Shown: positions 23,863 through 36,262, counted from the stretch's first letter. The stretch: DNA of 64,000 bases from Effrenium voratum (GCA_963377175.1 CAUJNA010000535.1:875001-939000); one strand, 5' to 3'. Notes: a model not told the origin generated them from the sequence alone. Numbers and translations are program-made.

Positions 23863-25877
23863 TCGAGCAAGAATGGGCATTTGTGTTCCAGCCATGGCAG
23901 GGTAGTTGGGAAGGCCACCACCACTACACCCTGTCCAGTTGCAAGTTGCCATTGTTTGGCTTTGGCTTCGGCGCCCTACACAGGTCTCTAGTCCTTTAGC
24001 GATTTGGATTTGGAAAAGAAGCTCCAGGCCTCTACGCAACTTCAAGCCAACGCTTGAGTTTTGGATTGGCTTGTCGTTCCTTGCAAGGCAACCGCAAGCA
24101 AAGTGAACAGTGGCTAGTTGTTTAAGCTTCAAGGTTCAAGGATCGAGTGTAGCAAGTTCGTTGGTACAACGAACAAACTGTTTGCTGGTCAGGCCCCAGC
24201 CAACCAAAATGAAACCTGGTCACACCTGAGCAAATCTGATCACCTGACCGCTTCTGACCCATCCGTGGTGTAAATTTGATTTGATCAGGATGCATTGGGT
24301 TTTGCTTGCAGGGCAGTGCGACAAAGAGATTGACTCGAGCTTTGCAATGCCCGGGCTTTGGGATTGCTCTTTTGTCTTCTTGCAATTTTTTGCTAAGCAG
24401 ACCAATTTCGAAGCTATTCAACAACTGCCACCTGTTTTCCATTCGTATTTCCCTGCTCTCCCGCCAACAGGCAGAAGAAGCATCTATGATGTTCAAAAAC
24501 TGGAGCCTTGCCTTTGGACAGGGCGCAGTTTCATATTCATTTTGCTTGGCGGCGCCCCCCCTCTCTTGCAAATGAGGCCAGGCAAAATTGAAAGCGCCGT
24601 CTGCTTGGAAACTAGACCGCGCGGGCGGCAGCGGGGGGCCGACGACACAACAATCTGACAATCCATGCTACTTGAAAGGCCAGTTGCTGAATTGCTTCGA
24701 AAAGGGTGAGGCAAAGCGAAAGGTCAAAAAGCAGAACACTCAATGCCAGTGGCCGTGCCCCGGCCACTCAGAGCCTTGCCCACGGACAGGTTCCAATTTC
24801 CAGCTTGCCACCCCGCCCAGGGGAACAAACCAACCGCTGGAGCGTTGAGAGGGTCTACTGTTAACGCGTGCTAGATCTCTGAGAGAGGATGCCCCGGTGG
24901 CAGAAGCAAGTTCCAAACCAACCAGAAACAGGTGCTTTCGCCCATGCTTCTGAACTTTGTAACTACAGTTTGTGCCTTCTGGCAAAGCACTCTGAAACAA
25001 CCGGCGCATTGTGGCGCATCTTTTGTGTGTGTTTGCGCGCGCGCGTTGGATGTGTTTCTTTGATGGTTTGGTAAGATTCTTTGTGTGTTGGGTAGTTTGT
25101 GCGTCTGTCTGTTTGTTTGGTTGCAGGTGTGTTTGCATCTTCTCTTCTTGCTTGTCGCCTCCTTAATAATGAGCTAGAACTGGGTCTGGACCAGCTTGGA
25201 TATTCGTGCGGCCTTGGGGGGAAAGCTTACTTTGCGACAGTGTTTTGTAGAAGTGGCGCCCCTCCCTTTCTCAAGTGCTCGGGCTGGACGGTCGCCCTTT
25301 ACTGCAAGGCTTACGCAGTTTCAGGCAAAAATGCGCAGTGAATTCAATAGCCGAAGTCATAAATGCAAAGGAATCGCCGAATCAAAATTCTAAACACAAG
25401 GGTCACTAGAAAACTTGCCGGCGCTCAAGGGTAACTCAGGAACACCCATGTTATTCAGGAGTGTTGAAAGGGAAAGCCAGTCCAAAGTTTGGTGTGTTCG
25501 GAAGAAACGGGGGTGGCAACGCCGTGGTAGCAACCCCCCGTCTCGGCAAAGTTTACAAATGCGTCGCCAGCCGCTTGCATATACAACAGTAAATACGTTT
25601 GCAAAAACCAGGCCTTGAAGTGGTTGCAAATCTTGTCAAAGCTTGCCACAAGCGCGCACTTGGCGCTGCAGCAAGCCGACTGAAACATCAAAAGCGCTGC
25701 CTGCGCAAGCATCCCTTGCCTGGGAAAGTCAACAGAAACATGTTTGCGAAACAAATGCCTCAGAGCGGCTTCAGAAACGTTTTCGGTTAAGTAAACAATG
25801 GCCGGTTCAACGGTAAACAGTGGCTGGTCGAGTAAACAATGGCCGGTTGTAAATAGCGTCTGGTTAGGCCGTCTTGG

Positions 25878-26037
25878 GATGGACACTTCTGATCAAGACT
25901 TCTAATCGACACTTCTGAACGACACTTCTGAACGGCACTTCTGAACGACACTTCTGATCGACACTTCTAATCGACACTTCTGAACGACACTTCCAATGGA
26001 CACTCCTGATCAACACTTCTAAACGACACTTCTGTCT
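25878..26037 (+). repeat. 15-bp tandem array (GACACTTCTGATC type)
   Basis: About ten units alternate GACACTTCTGAAC, GACACTTCTAATC and similar, starting right at the 27-bp inverted end of the neighbouring element. Confidence 0.85.
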
Positions 26038-26041
26038 CCAA

Positions 26042-26590
26042 ATGCGCGCCACGCCACAGCGAGAGCGATTCGACCGACCCAAAGCGCGCAGAGGGTTCGC
26101 ATCGCATGCTCAAAATGCGCAGCACCACAGCGAGAGCGATTCGACCCACCCAAAGTGCGCAGAGGGTTCACTTCGCGTTCTCAAAACGCGCACCGCGCCA
26201 CAGCGAGAGCGATTCGACCCACCCAAAGCGCGCAGAGGGTTCACTTTGTATTTTCAAAGTGTGCACCGCGCCACAGCGAGAGCGATGCGACCCACTCAAA
26301 GTGCGCAGAGGGTTCACTGTGCATTTTCAAAATGCGCAGCACCACAGCGAGAGCGATTCGACCCACCCAAAGTGCGCAGAGGGTTCACTTCGCGTTCTCA
26401 AAACGCGCACCGCGCCACAGCGAGAGCGATTCGACCCGCCCAAAGCACGCAGAGGGTTCACTTTGTATTTTCAAAGTGTGCACCGCGCCACAGCGAGAGC
26501 GATGCGACCCACCCAAAGTGCGCAGAGGGTTCACTGTGCATTTTCAAAATATGCACCGCGCCACAGCGAGAGCAAGTCGACCCACCCAAA
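26042..26590 (+). repeat. 72-bp minisatellite with 215-bp higher-order unit
   Basis: About 7.5 units contain CCACAGCGAGAGCGATTCGA and CGCAGAGGGTTCAC. Units two, three and four repeat as units five, six and seven with very few differences, giving a three-unit higher-order period of about 215 bp. The 428-codon plus frame here is a translation of the repeats. Confidence 0.92.
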
Positions 26591-26592
26591 TT

Positions 26593-26790
26593 GCTGCGCC
26601 TGCCACGACATGGGCGCGCAAGCTCGAAAGTGCTGCGCCTGCCACGAAATCTGCACGAAAAGCTCCAAAGTGCTGCGCCTGCCACGAAATCTGCACAAAA
26701 AGCTCTAAAGTGCTGCACCTGTCACAAAAAATCACGCTGCAGCAACATGCAAAGCGCGCAAAATGCTGCGCCTGCCACGAAATCAGACAC
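26593..26790 (+). repeat. ~39-bp tandem repeat (GCTGCGCCTGCCACGAAATC)
   Basis: Four to five units of GCTGCGCCTGCCACGA and ATCTGCACGAAAAGCTC with variants, continuing directly from the 72-bp array. Confidence 0.85.
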
Positions 26791-27154
26791 TGCGCGCGGA
26801 AAACTAGCGCGGGACTGTAGCGCCAAAGTGATTTCGACCGATTTCTTGCAAATCTGCAGTCGTGAAAACGAGCCGATTGCACGACAGGGCCGACGAAAAC
26901 GGCGCCGGCGCAAACACTATCACGCGCCTGCCAAGCAGGACACCTCAAAACAACCACCCCTGGATCGCAAATCCCACTGGCACGGCAACGAGAACACGCA
27001 GCCTTCCAAAACACTGCGCCTGCGCAACGAAATAACACGCAACGCTGCAACAGACACGATTCACGCACGGGCACAACGAATTCAGCGCTCCAAGACTCAT
27101 CGACAAGTCACTTTTTGCGACAATCCCAATGGCACGGCGACTTTTTCCACATGC

Positions 27155-27231
27155 GAACGCTCGCGAACGCTTTCGGACGCTTTCGAACGCTCGCGAACGC
27201 TTGCGGACACTTTCGGCCACACGCGAGCCGA
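27155..27231 (+). repeat. 12-bp tandem repeat (CGAACGCTTTCG/CGCGAACGCT)
   Basis: Six to seven units of alternating CGAACGCTCG, CGAACGCTTTCGGACGC and similar. Confidence 0.8.
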
Positions 27232-27298
27232 CCAGCGAACACGACCTTACCCCCAGACCCCACTTAATAACGGGAACCCTTCGCTACGCATTCGGGAA

Positions 27299-28140
27299 AA
27301 AAGGTCAGCCCGCTTTGCTCTCAGGTAATCTTGCGACAGTTGGGCGCAACTTCTTTCTCAGGGGATGGGGGTGTTTTAGGAGCCCTTCATCCTAATCTGC
27401 ACTGACAGGAGGTTGTCACAAACGGCCTTCCTGCGCACCTTTCCGGCTACATTTCCCCGTAGAATGGCTTCCAGGTTCTGAACCCCAGCGTCAGTGAGAG
27501 AATCCTCTCGGAAGGCCCCGACCCTTTTGATTTTTGACTTTCGCTCTTTTGGGTGCACTGTAGCAAGAGCCCTACTAGCCACGCTACGGGGAAATGTCGC
27601 CGGAAAGGTGCGATTACAAAAAGTTAGGACGCAGAGCTCCTAAACCTTACCTGCGATATATGGCGCGCCTTTAAGCAGGCCTGTCTACACAAGCTCTCTG
27701 ATTATTTGCTACGCCCTATCCTTTCCTTCGGCCGCGGCTTGAGGGCACACGCCGAATTCGTTATGTGCTTTTTGGTTTCTGGGCATTGTAGGCCATAAGA
27801 ATTTGTTGCTGGAAGCCGCCAGGGCCGAAGAGATTTATCATCATGAGGCAAACCCTGCTTCGGCGTCACACCTGGACCAAGAAAGGAACCTGGGAAACAA
27901 AAAACAAAGGTCAGCCCGCTTTGCTCTCATGCGACAGTTGGGCGCGACCAGAACTTCTTTCTCAGGGGAGGGGGTTTGTCTTAGGAGCCCTTCGTCCTAA
28001 TCTGCACACAAAGGCCCTCAGCTCCTGCGCACCTTTCCGGCGACATTTCCCCGTAGAATGGCTTCCAGGTTCTGAACCGCAGCGTCAATGAGGGAATCCT
28101 CTCAGAAGGCCTTTTGATTATTGATTTTCGCTCTTTTGGA
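27299..28140 (+). repeat. Direct duplication, two ~240-bp copies
   Basis: 27299-27555 and 27905-28140 share AAAGGTCAGCCCGCTTTGCT, TTAGGAGCCCTTC.TCCTAA, CGCACCTTTCCGG, ACATTTCCCCGTAGAATGGC and TTTTCGCTCTTTTGG. Between them, 27584-27612 is a reverse complement of the 29-bp core at 27434-27462 (28 of 29 bases), so the unit is itself partly fold-back. Confidence 0.88.
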
Positions 28141-28590
28141 CATGTGGGGAAAGGTGGGATTAGGACACCCAAGCGCCGCAAACTGCCATAGGGCGGAATA
28201 AAGTCAAACCCTCAGGGTCAAGGCTTTTGCGGCTAGCACAAAGCCGTCGGAAAACACAAGACCCCCGTGCTCCCCCAAACAAAAAGAACAGCACCTTCCC
28301 GGCGTACATGGCCCCTACATAAATTGCTTTAGAGGTCACTAGCCTCAAATGCTGAACGGCCGCCGCCTGCTATGCCCTGCCTCCACGCGTCTCCCAAACG
28401 CAAGGCTCCGACAGGGGGCTGCGGGGGCGATGAAAAAAAAACAGCAGGAATTGCTGAGCGACCCCTTGTTAGGACGCAGGGCTCCTAAACGTCTTCCCCC
28501 AGCGCAATGGCAGGCCCTCTTTCGCAGGGAGTCGGTCGCGAAACAGCACCCAACAGCGTCTGAAAATAAAAGAAAAACACACAAATTGAA

Positions 28591-28806
28591 GCTAAAACCA
28601 CGGCTTTTGTCCAGAATAGTATCCGAGAAACTAAAGCCGGAAAAACACTTGTCAAAACCAAGTGCAGGCCAATACGAACGCCCTCTTGGAAGGACCCAAT
28701 TCCTTTTCATTCTGTCTTTGGCTCCATGGGATGCTCTTGGTTTTGATCAGACTTCTTGCCCGTTCTTCTCTCGGAAAGAGTTCTAGACAAAAGCCGTGGT
28801 TGTAAG
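28591..28806. mobile_element. 216-bp MITE-like element
   Basis: Imperfect terminal inverted repeats of about 40 bp: the left end contains ACCACGGCTTTTGTC and TCCGAGA, the right end TCTCGGA and GACAAAAGCCGTGGT. The interior has no coding sequence of note. Size and structure fit a miniature inverted-repeat element; no clear target-site duplication was seen. Confidence 0.65.
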
Positions 28807-28811
28807 CTCCG

Positions 28812-29960
<1,149 letters not shown>

Positions 29961-30190
29961 TGTGTGCGTTTGCGATTTTATTGGGCAAAAGGTCGCCTCA
30001 GCGAAAACAACTTTACAGCAATACTACAAACGCGCGCTCGCACTCGGGTGCACTTGTAGTATGTTGCAACAATGTTCCAAACAATGCTTCAAGGGAACAA
30101 CTGCAAATAACCAATTCCCTTGGAAATACTACAGGCGCTGTGTAAACTAATTCCACACTACACAGAACTCAAGTAGCTCTTTAGCTCCCT

Positions 30191-30534
30191 CTAGATAGAA
30201 GGGTAGATGTACTCGTGGAAGAACTCGGCCTGCCCCGGCAGTTGAGATTGTTCTTAATAGTGAGGTTGTATATTCGTTGTTAATTGTTTTTGACTTAAAT
30301 GCACTGCTTGCATTCACGCTAACAATCTACAAAGCACAAGGCCGCACTGTAGACACAAAACAGGTGCCGGGGACGGTAGTTGAGCGAATGGCTTTGAGCC
30401 AAAACTGGAATTCTAGCAAAACAGACCCCTTGGTTGTTGATAGAGGGACTAGGGAAACTTGACATCTTCATTCACACCGAACATGACCTGCACGCCACCC
30501 AACTTGAAGGTCTTCATTTTGTTTGAGAAGCATC
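30191..30534 (-). CDS. Last two exons of an unrecognised minus-strand gene
   Basis: Exon 30534-30488 (47 nt, after GGCTCAG) encodes CFSNKMKTFKLGGVQ and ends at CAG|GT in phase 0. Exon 30229-30191 (39 nt, after GGGGCAG) encodes AEFFHEYIYPSI and a TAG stop, also phase 0. Acceptors are AG before G, as in GGH. Joined, the tail reads KTFKLGGVQAEFFHEYIYPS and one more residue. I do not recognise the protein. The upstream exon must end with one split base. Confidence 0.45.
30277..30462 (+). pseudogene. Fragment resembling a Pif1/Helitron-type helicase motif
   Basis: The plus-strand frame contains LLAFTLTIYKAQGRTVDTKQ, which resembles the C-terminal helicase motif (A.T.HKSQG.T.D) of Pif1-like helicases, including those carried by Helitron transposons. 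The rest of the helicase is absent, so this would be a truncated relic. It overlaps the neighbourhood of minus-strand exons but not their bases before 30462. A chance match cannot be excluded. Confidence 0.35.
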
Positions 30535-30950
30535 CTGAGCCACTCGGGGGCTCCTGGCCCGTGGCACGCGCGTTTTGGCTAATAAATATCTACAGGCAGC
30601 CTCGAGCCGGTACTGAGCCCCCAGGCCAAATCAATTGCTATCTTTGATTCATGTTACTAAACAACCGACTTACGTACACACAAGCAAGTGCGTATATACA
30701 TACGAAACTGTATGTGTTAACGCTATACTATAAGTAGAAGCAATTGTACCTATGCCTGCGCCTGTTTAACACTTGCGATTGATGTTCGTCTGAATATGCT
30801 GATTCGCGTGGACCAAACATGAGGGGATGCACATTGGAAGCGTGTGTGTGTGTTGTTTGTGGAAGCCACGTTGCTCATATGTTTGTATGTTTCATGTCAA
30901 TTGACCCATTGCCGAAACCTCTTGCAAGGAAGCCGCGTCCCTCCCTCCGC

Positions 30951-31007
30951 CTGCTCGCTGAGCTCGCGGGTGGGCACCAGCACCACCGCTTGTGGTGTGG
31001 CCGGGCC
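30951..31007 (-). CDS. Exon with DEAD-box helicase motif Ia
   Basis: 57 nt between acceptor GGCAG before G and a GC donor after GAGCAG, encoding GPATPQAVVLVPTRELSEQ. PTRELSEQ is the motif Ia signature (PTRELA.Q) of DEAD-box ATP-dependent RNA helicases, preceded by the usual beta strand AVVLVP. No motif I (GSGKT) exon or DEAD exon was found nearby. The gene may be split by very long introns, or this may be an orphaned fragment. Its phase does not join directly to the terminal exons at 30191-30534. Confidence 0.5.
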
Positions 31008-31745
31008 CTGCCAGCGCCTCCAACGAAAAGCCGCAGATGCTGGCAGAAGCTCCAATCGACTGATATGCTGCCCTGGGAGTGTTTGCGCATTTCTACGTGC
31101 AGGAATCAAATGTTGACCATGAGGCTTCATGCCAAGTTGAAGATCGCCGGAAGTGCTGCGGGTACATAAATTATTGTATGCGACAACCCCATTCATCCTT
31201 CTGCCAACCAAGATGTCCAAGAAACCCAAGGAACTCTGAAACCCCTGGAGAGGCAGGAAGTAGGATTTCCCACACCTCTCATCTTCCAGCCTTCGGGGCG
31301 GCAGCTCCGGCCTCAAACTCAAAAAACACGTCGAAAGGCCACGCGGATCAGAGGTTGGGGGTTGGTTCACGCAGAGAGCGTGGCTGCCAAGTTGGCAGAA
31401 CAACAAGAAGTGGCTGTCATCCAAAACTCAAAACCTCTTCAAATGGTTTGTTCCATGTCGGTGCCTTTCCGAAAGGGATGTTTAGGTTTGATACATCCCC
31501 AAGTCATCACGGCTGACGCAAAGAATTTCCCTGCAGCTTGGCAGATTTCACCTCAGCAACTGTGGAGTTGTTGCTGAGCATCGTCCCTTATCACGAGAGC
31601 AGCGTGCCAAGTCTCATTGACTTTTTCTTATAATGTTGGCACTTGATTAATAAAGGGCCCCCCCCCCCCCCCGAACAATGGAGGCGCCAAAATAATGGGG
31701 GTGCACTTTTGGGACGTCCAAACAATGGAGGGTTTTGGGGCCCAA

Positions 31746-32050
31746 TTCTACTTTAGTATTGCAGCCACTTCCTTTTTGCAGTTCTACTTTAGTATTGCAG
31801 CCACTTCCTTTTTGCAATTCTACTTTAGTATTGCAGCCACTTCCTTTAGTATTGCAGCCACTTCTTTTTTGCAATTCTACTTTAGTATTGCAGCCACTTC
31901 CGTTTTGCAATTCTACTTTAGTATTGCAACCACTTCTTCCTGAGCAGACTTTTTGGAATACTACTTTAGTATTGCAACCACTTCTTCCTGAGCATACTTT
32001 TTGGAATACTACTTTAGTATTGCAACCACTTCCCTTTCAGTTCTTTCTGT
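31746..32050 (+). repeat. 36-bp minisatellite
   Basis: Eight to nine units of TTCTACTTTAGTATTGCAGC plus CACTTCCTTTTTGCAA, one of them cut to about 19 bp near 31842. The last two units carry a CTTCCTGAGCA..CTTTTTGGAA variant. It lies immediately left of the TTCAG-rich segment. A poly-C run (31660-31673) precedes it. Confidence 0.95.
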
Positions 32051-32096
32051 AGTTCTGTAGCCATTCAAAGGGGTGTGCCTTTCAGCCAGGGAGGGC

Positions 32097-32444
32097 TTGA
32101 GCTAGAATGAAACCAGGTTTGGCCAGCTTGAGCCACCTTGAGCCAGATGCATGGTTTGCCATTTCAGCTCAAGTTCAGTTTTTGGGCAGCAGTTTCAGCC
32201 TCCTGTGCAGCCATGAGTTCAGGAAACAGGCAACCTGTACATGATCAGGCTAAGGTTAAGTACCAGCAAATTGAGCTAGAATGAAACCAGGTTTGGCCAG
32301 CTTGAGCCACCTTGAGCCAGATGCATGGTTTGCCATTTCAGCTCAAGTTCAGTTTTTGGGCAGCAGTTTCAGCCTCCTGTGCAGCCATGAGTTCAGGAAA
32401 CAGGCAACCTGTACATGATCAGGCTAAGGTTAAGTACCAGCAAA
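32097..32444 (+). repeat. Perfect 174-bp tandem duplication
   Basis: Copies 32097-32270 and 32271-32444 read identically from TTGAGCTAGAATGAAACC to GGTTAAGTACCAGCAAA. No difference over 174 bp indicates a recent event. Confidence 0.97.
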
Positions 32445-32827
32445 TTGAGCCTGAACCATACACAGTTTGCCAGTGCCCAGGCTGTGACTGATTTGCACTT
32501 GGCATTGAGTATTTTGCTTTCCTTGCTAATTGTTTGTTTTAGTGCTGAGGGGTGACATGTTTAGTTGATCAGTTTGGGCCAACCAGCTTCAGGTGATGCT
32601 TGGATTCACACTTCCAGGCTGCCTTTTCAGTCCCGGTGCTACAGGTGCATGAGCCCCTTGGTGCCAATCCCTACATCTTGGGCTTCAGGTGTCTCAGGTT
32701 GCTTCAGCACCTCCACCACCTCCAGCATCTTCAGCCACCTCTTCAGGCCCTCCAGAAGGCACCAGCGCCTCGCTTTTGCCTTTTTTGGTTTTGACTTTGG
32801 TGCCAGTCAACTCTGAGTTGACCCTGA

Positions 32828-33157
32828 GAGGCCATTGAGAGGGAGATTCAGCTTGGGGAGGCTGCCAACATTGGCTGGCTGAGATGGCATTTGCAGTGCC
32901 TGAAGGCAGGACTTGAGAATTGCATTCAGGAGGCCACTTTAGAGGGCAAGGAGCTGTCAGAGAAGTTGAGGAAGACTGACAGCAAGATTGCAGACCTTGA
33001 GGGAGCTCAGGAATGTGTTGAAGGCCTTTCAGAGAAATTTGTGCTGCTTGAGGCTGAGCACAAGAGGAGGGGCCTTCAGAAGCAACTTGAGAAGCTTCAC
33101 AAGGAAGGTGTCTCCAAAGAACAAATTGAGAGCATGGTTCAGCAGCTTGAGTGAGAT
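32828..33157 (+). CDS. Exon-like open frame, coiled-coil protein
   Basis: After a stop at 32825 the frame is open for 109 codons to a TGA at 33155-33157. It begins EAIEREIQLGEAANIGWLRW and continues with heptad-like Leu/Glu/Lys sequence (LEAEHKRRGLQKQLEKLHKE), strongly predictive of a coiled coil. There is no ATG near the start, so it is likely a 3' exon beginning after CCTGAG or a truncated gene. Function unknown. Confidence 0.4.
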
Positions 33158-34075
33158 TTAGATGGACATAATTAATCAATCAGTTGACCAGTCCTCATTG
33201 GTTAGTGCACCTTAAGCTGCTTGAGCTTCAGCTCTTCGTTGGAATAGGTGCTTAGGCACTACAGCCTTTGGCCGGCTTTTCAGCATTAGCTTCAGTTTGG
33301 CAACTGTTGAGTAACACAGCAAAGTTCAGGCTAATTATGTATTTTTGTGTTTTTGGTGAGTTCAGCTCTTCAGGGCCAAGCTTCTTGAACCGTTGGAGCA
33401 CAAGAAAAGTGCACCAGCAGCTTTAGGATTGTGTGAGGTCAGATTGGAGGTTGAAGATTGGGTGTGGGGGAACTGGAGTAATTACTTGTGTTTGGGAGTT
33501 GAGCCTTGCAGCTGAGCATGTGTTTTGGGCATGTGGGAACTTGAGCATGCTTGGGTGTTGAGCTTTGGCTTGGAAGTTGAGCTTGACAGGTGGGCATGTT
33601 CAGATTGTGCTGCATGTTTGCCAGAGCTTTTGAAGACTTCAAGCTTCAGATTCTGATTCAGTTGTGCGCCGTTCTGAGCTGCTCAACCCAACTGGACAGC
33701 AACCTGTTCTTTTTTTAATCTAGTTGTTTTTTTAGGTGTTGCTTTTGTAATCAAACAGTGCCAGCCAGCCCCCTGCTAAGGATGGCTCTTAAGATGATCT
33801 TCATTGTGGCATTGATGATCTCTTCAGGGATGGCTTCCGGTGCCTTTGCTTAAGCTGTGTTGGCTCTTTGCTTTCTGTTTGGCTGATTAAGTAAGCCCTG
33901 GGCAGGCATCAACCCCATCAGCCCTGTGGTCATTCAGCTGGAGGAGATCTTGGGGGCGAGCCTTTTTCAGATTGACTCTTGGCTTTCATGATTGGTGTTA
34001 GTAGTTTTTTGTATATGGCATTAAAGGTTTTTCTGGAACAGCCACATTTTGTTTCATTTCCAGCACAGGCTTTCA

Positions 34076-35410
34076 GCATCCTGGTTGTGGTCACCATGGT
34101 TCAAGTGAAGAAGCTGGTCAGCCTTGTGGATGCTGCATCAACTTTAGTGTGGCAGCTGGTTGAGAAAGCTTCAGTCATTGAGCGCCGCCACTTAGCTGAA
34201 TGGTTATGCTTATCTCTGCTCCTTTTTTGCTGATGGGGTATGTTTAGTAAGGAAAGTTTTCTTGTTTTTTCTGTTGCTGAGCAATTAAAGTTTGAGGCAT
34301 TGCCTTGCAGCCAACTCAGGAATGGACACCAAGACTGGCTCGCCCAGAGATGTCTGCAGGCACCTCAGCCAGATCTTCAGTGACTTCAGCCCACGTGCCT
34401 CGGTATGCCTTTTAATGTGGTCATCTATTTCAGTTCTGTTAATGACTAAATTGTTATGCATATGACTTAATTACTAATGTTTTGCATGTTTAGTCTTGTT
34501 GCTCAGCCATGTGAGGCCATTCAGGGCCAGCCGCTTTCCAAGAGTTCCTGGCAATTGAGAGATTCAGCTTCCTTCAGGGTTCACTCCATCTTCAGGTGCA
34601 AGAGCTTTGCCTAATTGGCATAAAATAGCTTTAGTTTTGTGAAATTTGTTTTAGGCCTGGGTCCTTTCATGATTGAGCACTTCATGAGCTCTGCTTCAAT
34701 GCTGAGGACAAGCTGGTTGAGTGGGATCTCATCTTGAGGACTGCTCAGTGGGAGACACTGAATTCAGTTCAGTATGATCTGCTGGTTTCAGAGCCTTGGC
34801 TGTGACCATTGTGCTTTAATTACCTATGTTGTTGGGCTGGGGGCTGATAATTAAACTAATTAAAACTATTTAATCATTAATTAGTTGGCACTGTGTGGCT
34901 AAGGAGTACCTTGGGGAGCAGCCTTCCATTGAGTGGGACCACAACCTCATGATGGCGAACTGCTTGAGGCCTGAGGTTGAGGACTTTAAGTTCAATGCTG
35001 ACACTTGCCATCATTTCAGCAACTCGGGTGTTGTTGCATCATGTTTTTTGTGCTTTTGGAAGAAGTTCAAATAACTTGCAATGATTTGAACCCAACAACT
35101 TGACTCAGGATTTGACAGATCAGGCATTGCTTGCAGCAGCCCCTGCTTTCAGCTCAGCAGCCTTTGCCTTGAGGTCAGCCTTAGGAAGGCGACAGGACCA
35201 TGTTGGAAAACATATATTTACTTTAGCAAGCTTTGAGCTTATGTTTCAGCTGCTTTTGGTTGGTAATTAAAGTTATCTTCAAGCATGTTGCTGGCTGAGC
35301 CCTGTTCAGGATCTCATCATCAAGGCCCAGCAGCTGCTTCACAGATAATTTCCTGTTCCAGCTGCGCCTCGGAGGATGCCTGAGCACCTCACTCAGGCTG
35401 AAGCCACTTA
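34076..35410 (+). CDS. Split gene of unknown function, candidate exons
   Basis: Successive coding-like blocks on plus: 34076-34231 (VKKLVSLVDAASTLVWQLVE and onward), 34311-34402 after TTGCAG (NSGMDTKTGSPRDVCRHLSQ, ending TCG|GTATGC), about 34509-34594 (ending TTCAG|GTGCAAG), 34692-34804 (CFNAEDKLVEWDLILRTAQW), 34889-35074 (VAKEYLGEQPSIEWDHNLMM) and about 35110-35272 (LTDQALLAAAPAFSSAAFAL). The intervening 90-110 bp pieces are AT-rich and begin with ordinary GT where an edge is visible. I could not fix a complete model or name a family. These introns look more conventional than those of the GGH gene. Confidence 0.35.
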
Positions 35411-36262
35411 ACTGGCTTAATTAGGCTGCTTTCTTTTTTGCTTTTGTTTTGTTTTTTCAACTTGTGCATTTAATTACTTGCTGATATGATTCATTAACTT
35501 TCATTCATGTTGGTGGGATTTGGTTAGCCAAGCCGCTAATTATTTTGTTAGCTACAAACAGCCAGCAGCTAAGGTTGATCACCTCAGGTACAGGCGAGAT
35601 GGTTAGCTTGAGGGCGCCTTCAGAGCTGCAAAGCAGTTGGAAGCTTCAACAAGCTGCTCGTTTTGAGCAAAGGCAGACGCTTCAGCTAGGCTTTGACACT
35701 CCTTGAGCCAGTGTCAAGGGGCATTCAGGTTCATTTCAGGCATGCATTGCAGGCCTCGACTTCAGGCTAAGACACCAACATGTTCAATTAATTATGGTGC
35801 TGCTGTTTCAAGTTCAGCTTGAGTTGTTTGATGGAATTGCCTGATGAACACTTCAGTGCCTCTTCAGCACAATGCAGTGTTTTTAGAGCATGATTGAGCT
35901 GGGCGGACCTGCTGCTCACTGGAACACTTGAGTAATTGCCTAATGAAGTATTTGAGGAAATCATTTCAGTGTTAATCTTTCAGCTCATGTGAAATTGTTC
36001 ATAATTAGGTGTGGTTCTGAAGCAGTGAGCTTTTCTTCAGCCCAGCTTGAGCTCAAAGACAGACCATGTGCTTTGCAAAAATAGTTCAGCATGTGCAGCC
36101 AATTTCATACATGTGCAGGTGAAAGGTTCAGGTGCAAGCTTCAGATTCATGCAGCATTGGAATTCAGTGACTTTTCTATGAGTGGCTCAGATACTTTTCT
36201 GTTTGAGTGGCTTCAGCCAGCAATGGCACAAGAAGCAAATGCAGCTTATCAACTAGGGGTTT

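Larger units (their letters stand above)
18520..25877. mobile_element. 7.36-kb segment bounded by perfect 27-bp inverted ends
   Basis: The 27 bases CCAAGACGGCCTAACCAG plus ACGCTATTT at 18520-18546 recur as an exact reverse complement at 25851-25877. Just inside each end lie copies of AAACAATGGCCGGTT (near 18573 at the left, near 25793 and 25832 at the right), all in the same orientation, so the ends are not simply mirror images. I see no transposase frame and no target-site duplication. The interior is repeat rich: diverged copies of a unit with GCCTTGC..TGGACAGG, and a large fold-back. Best reading: a non-autonomous DNA transposon or composite satellite element. Both flanks are tandem arrays (CA repeat left, 15-bp repeat right). 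Confidence 0.6.

Noticed and set aside
26042..27328. 428-codon plus-strand frame
   Set aside because: Spans three tandem arrays and has repetitive Arg/Pro-rich content; no sign of selection on one frame.
30897..31424. 175-codon minus frame across the helicase motif
   Set aside because: Only the 57-nt exon matches a family; the flanking translation has no helicase features and the exon has good splice sites.
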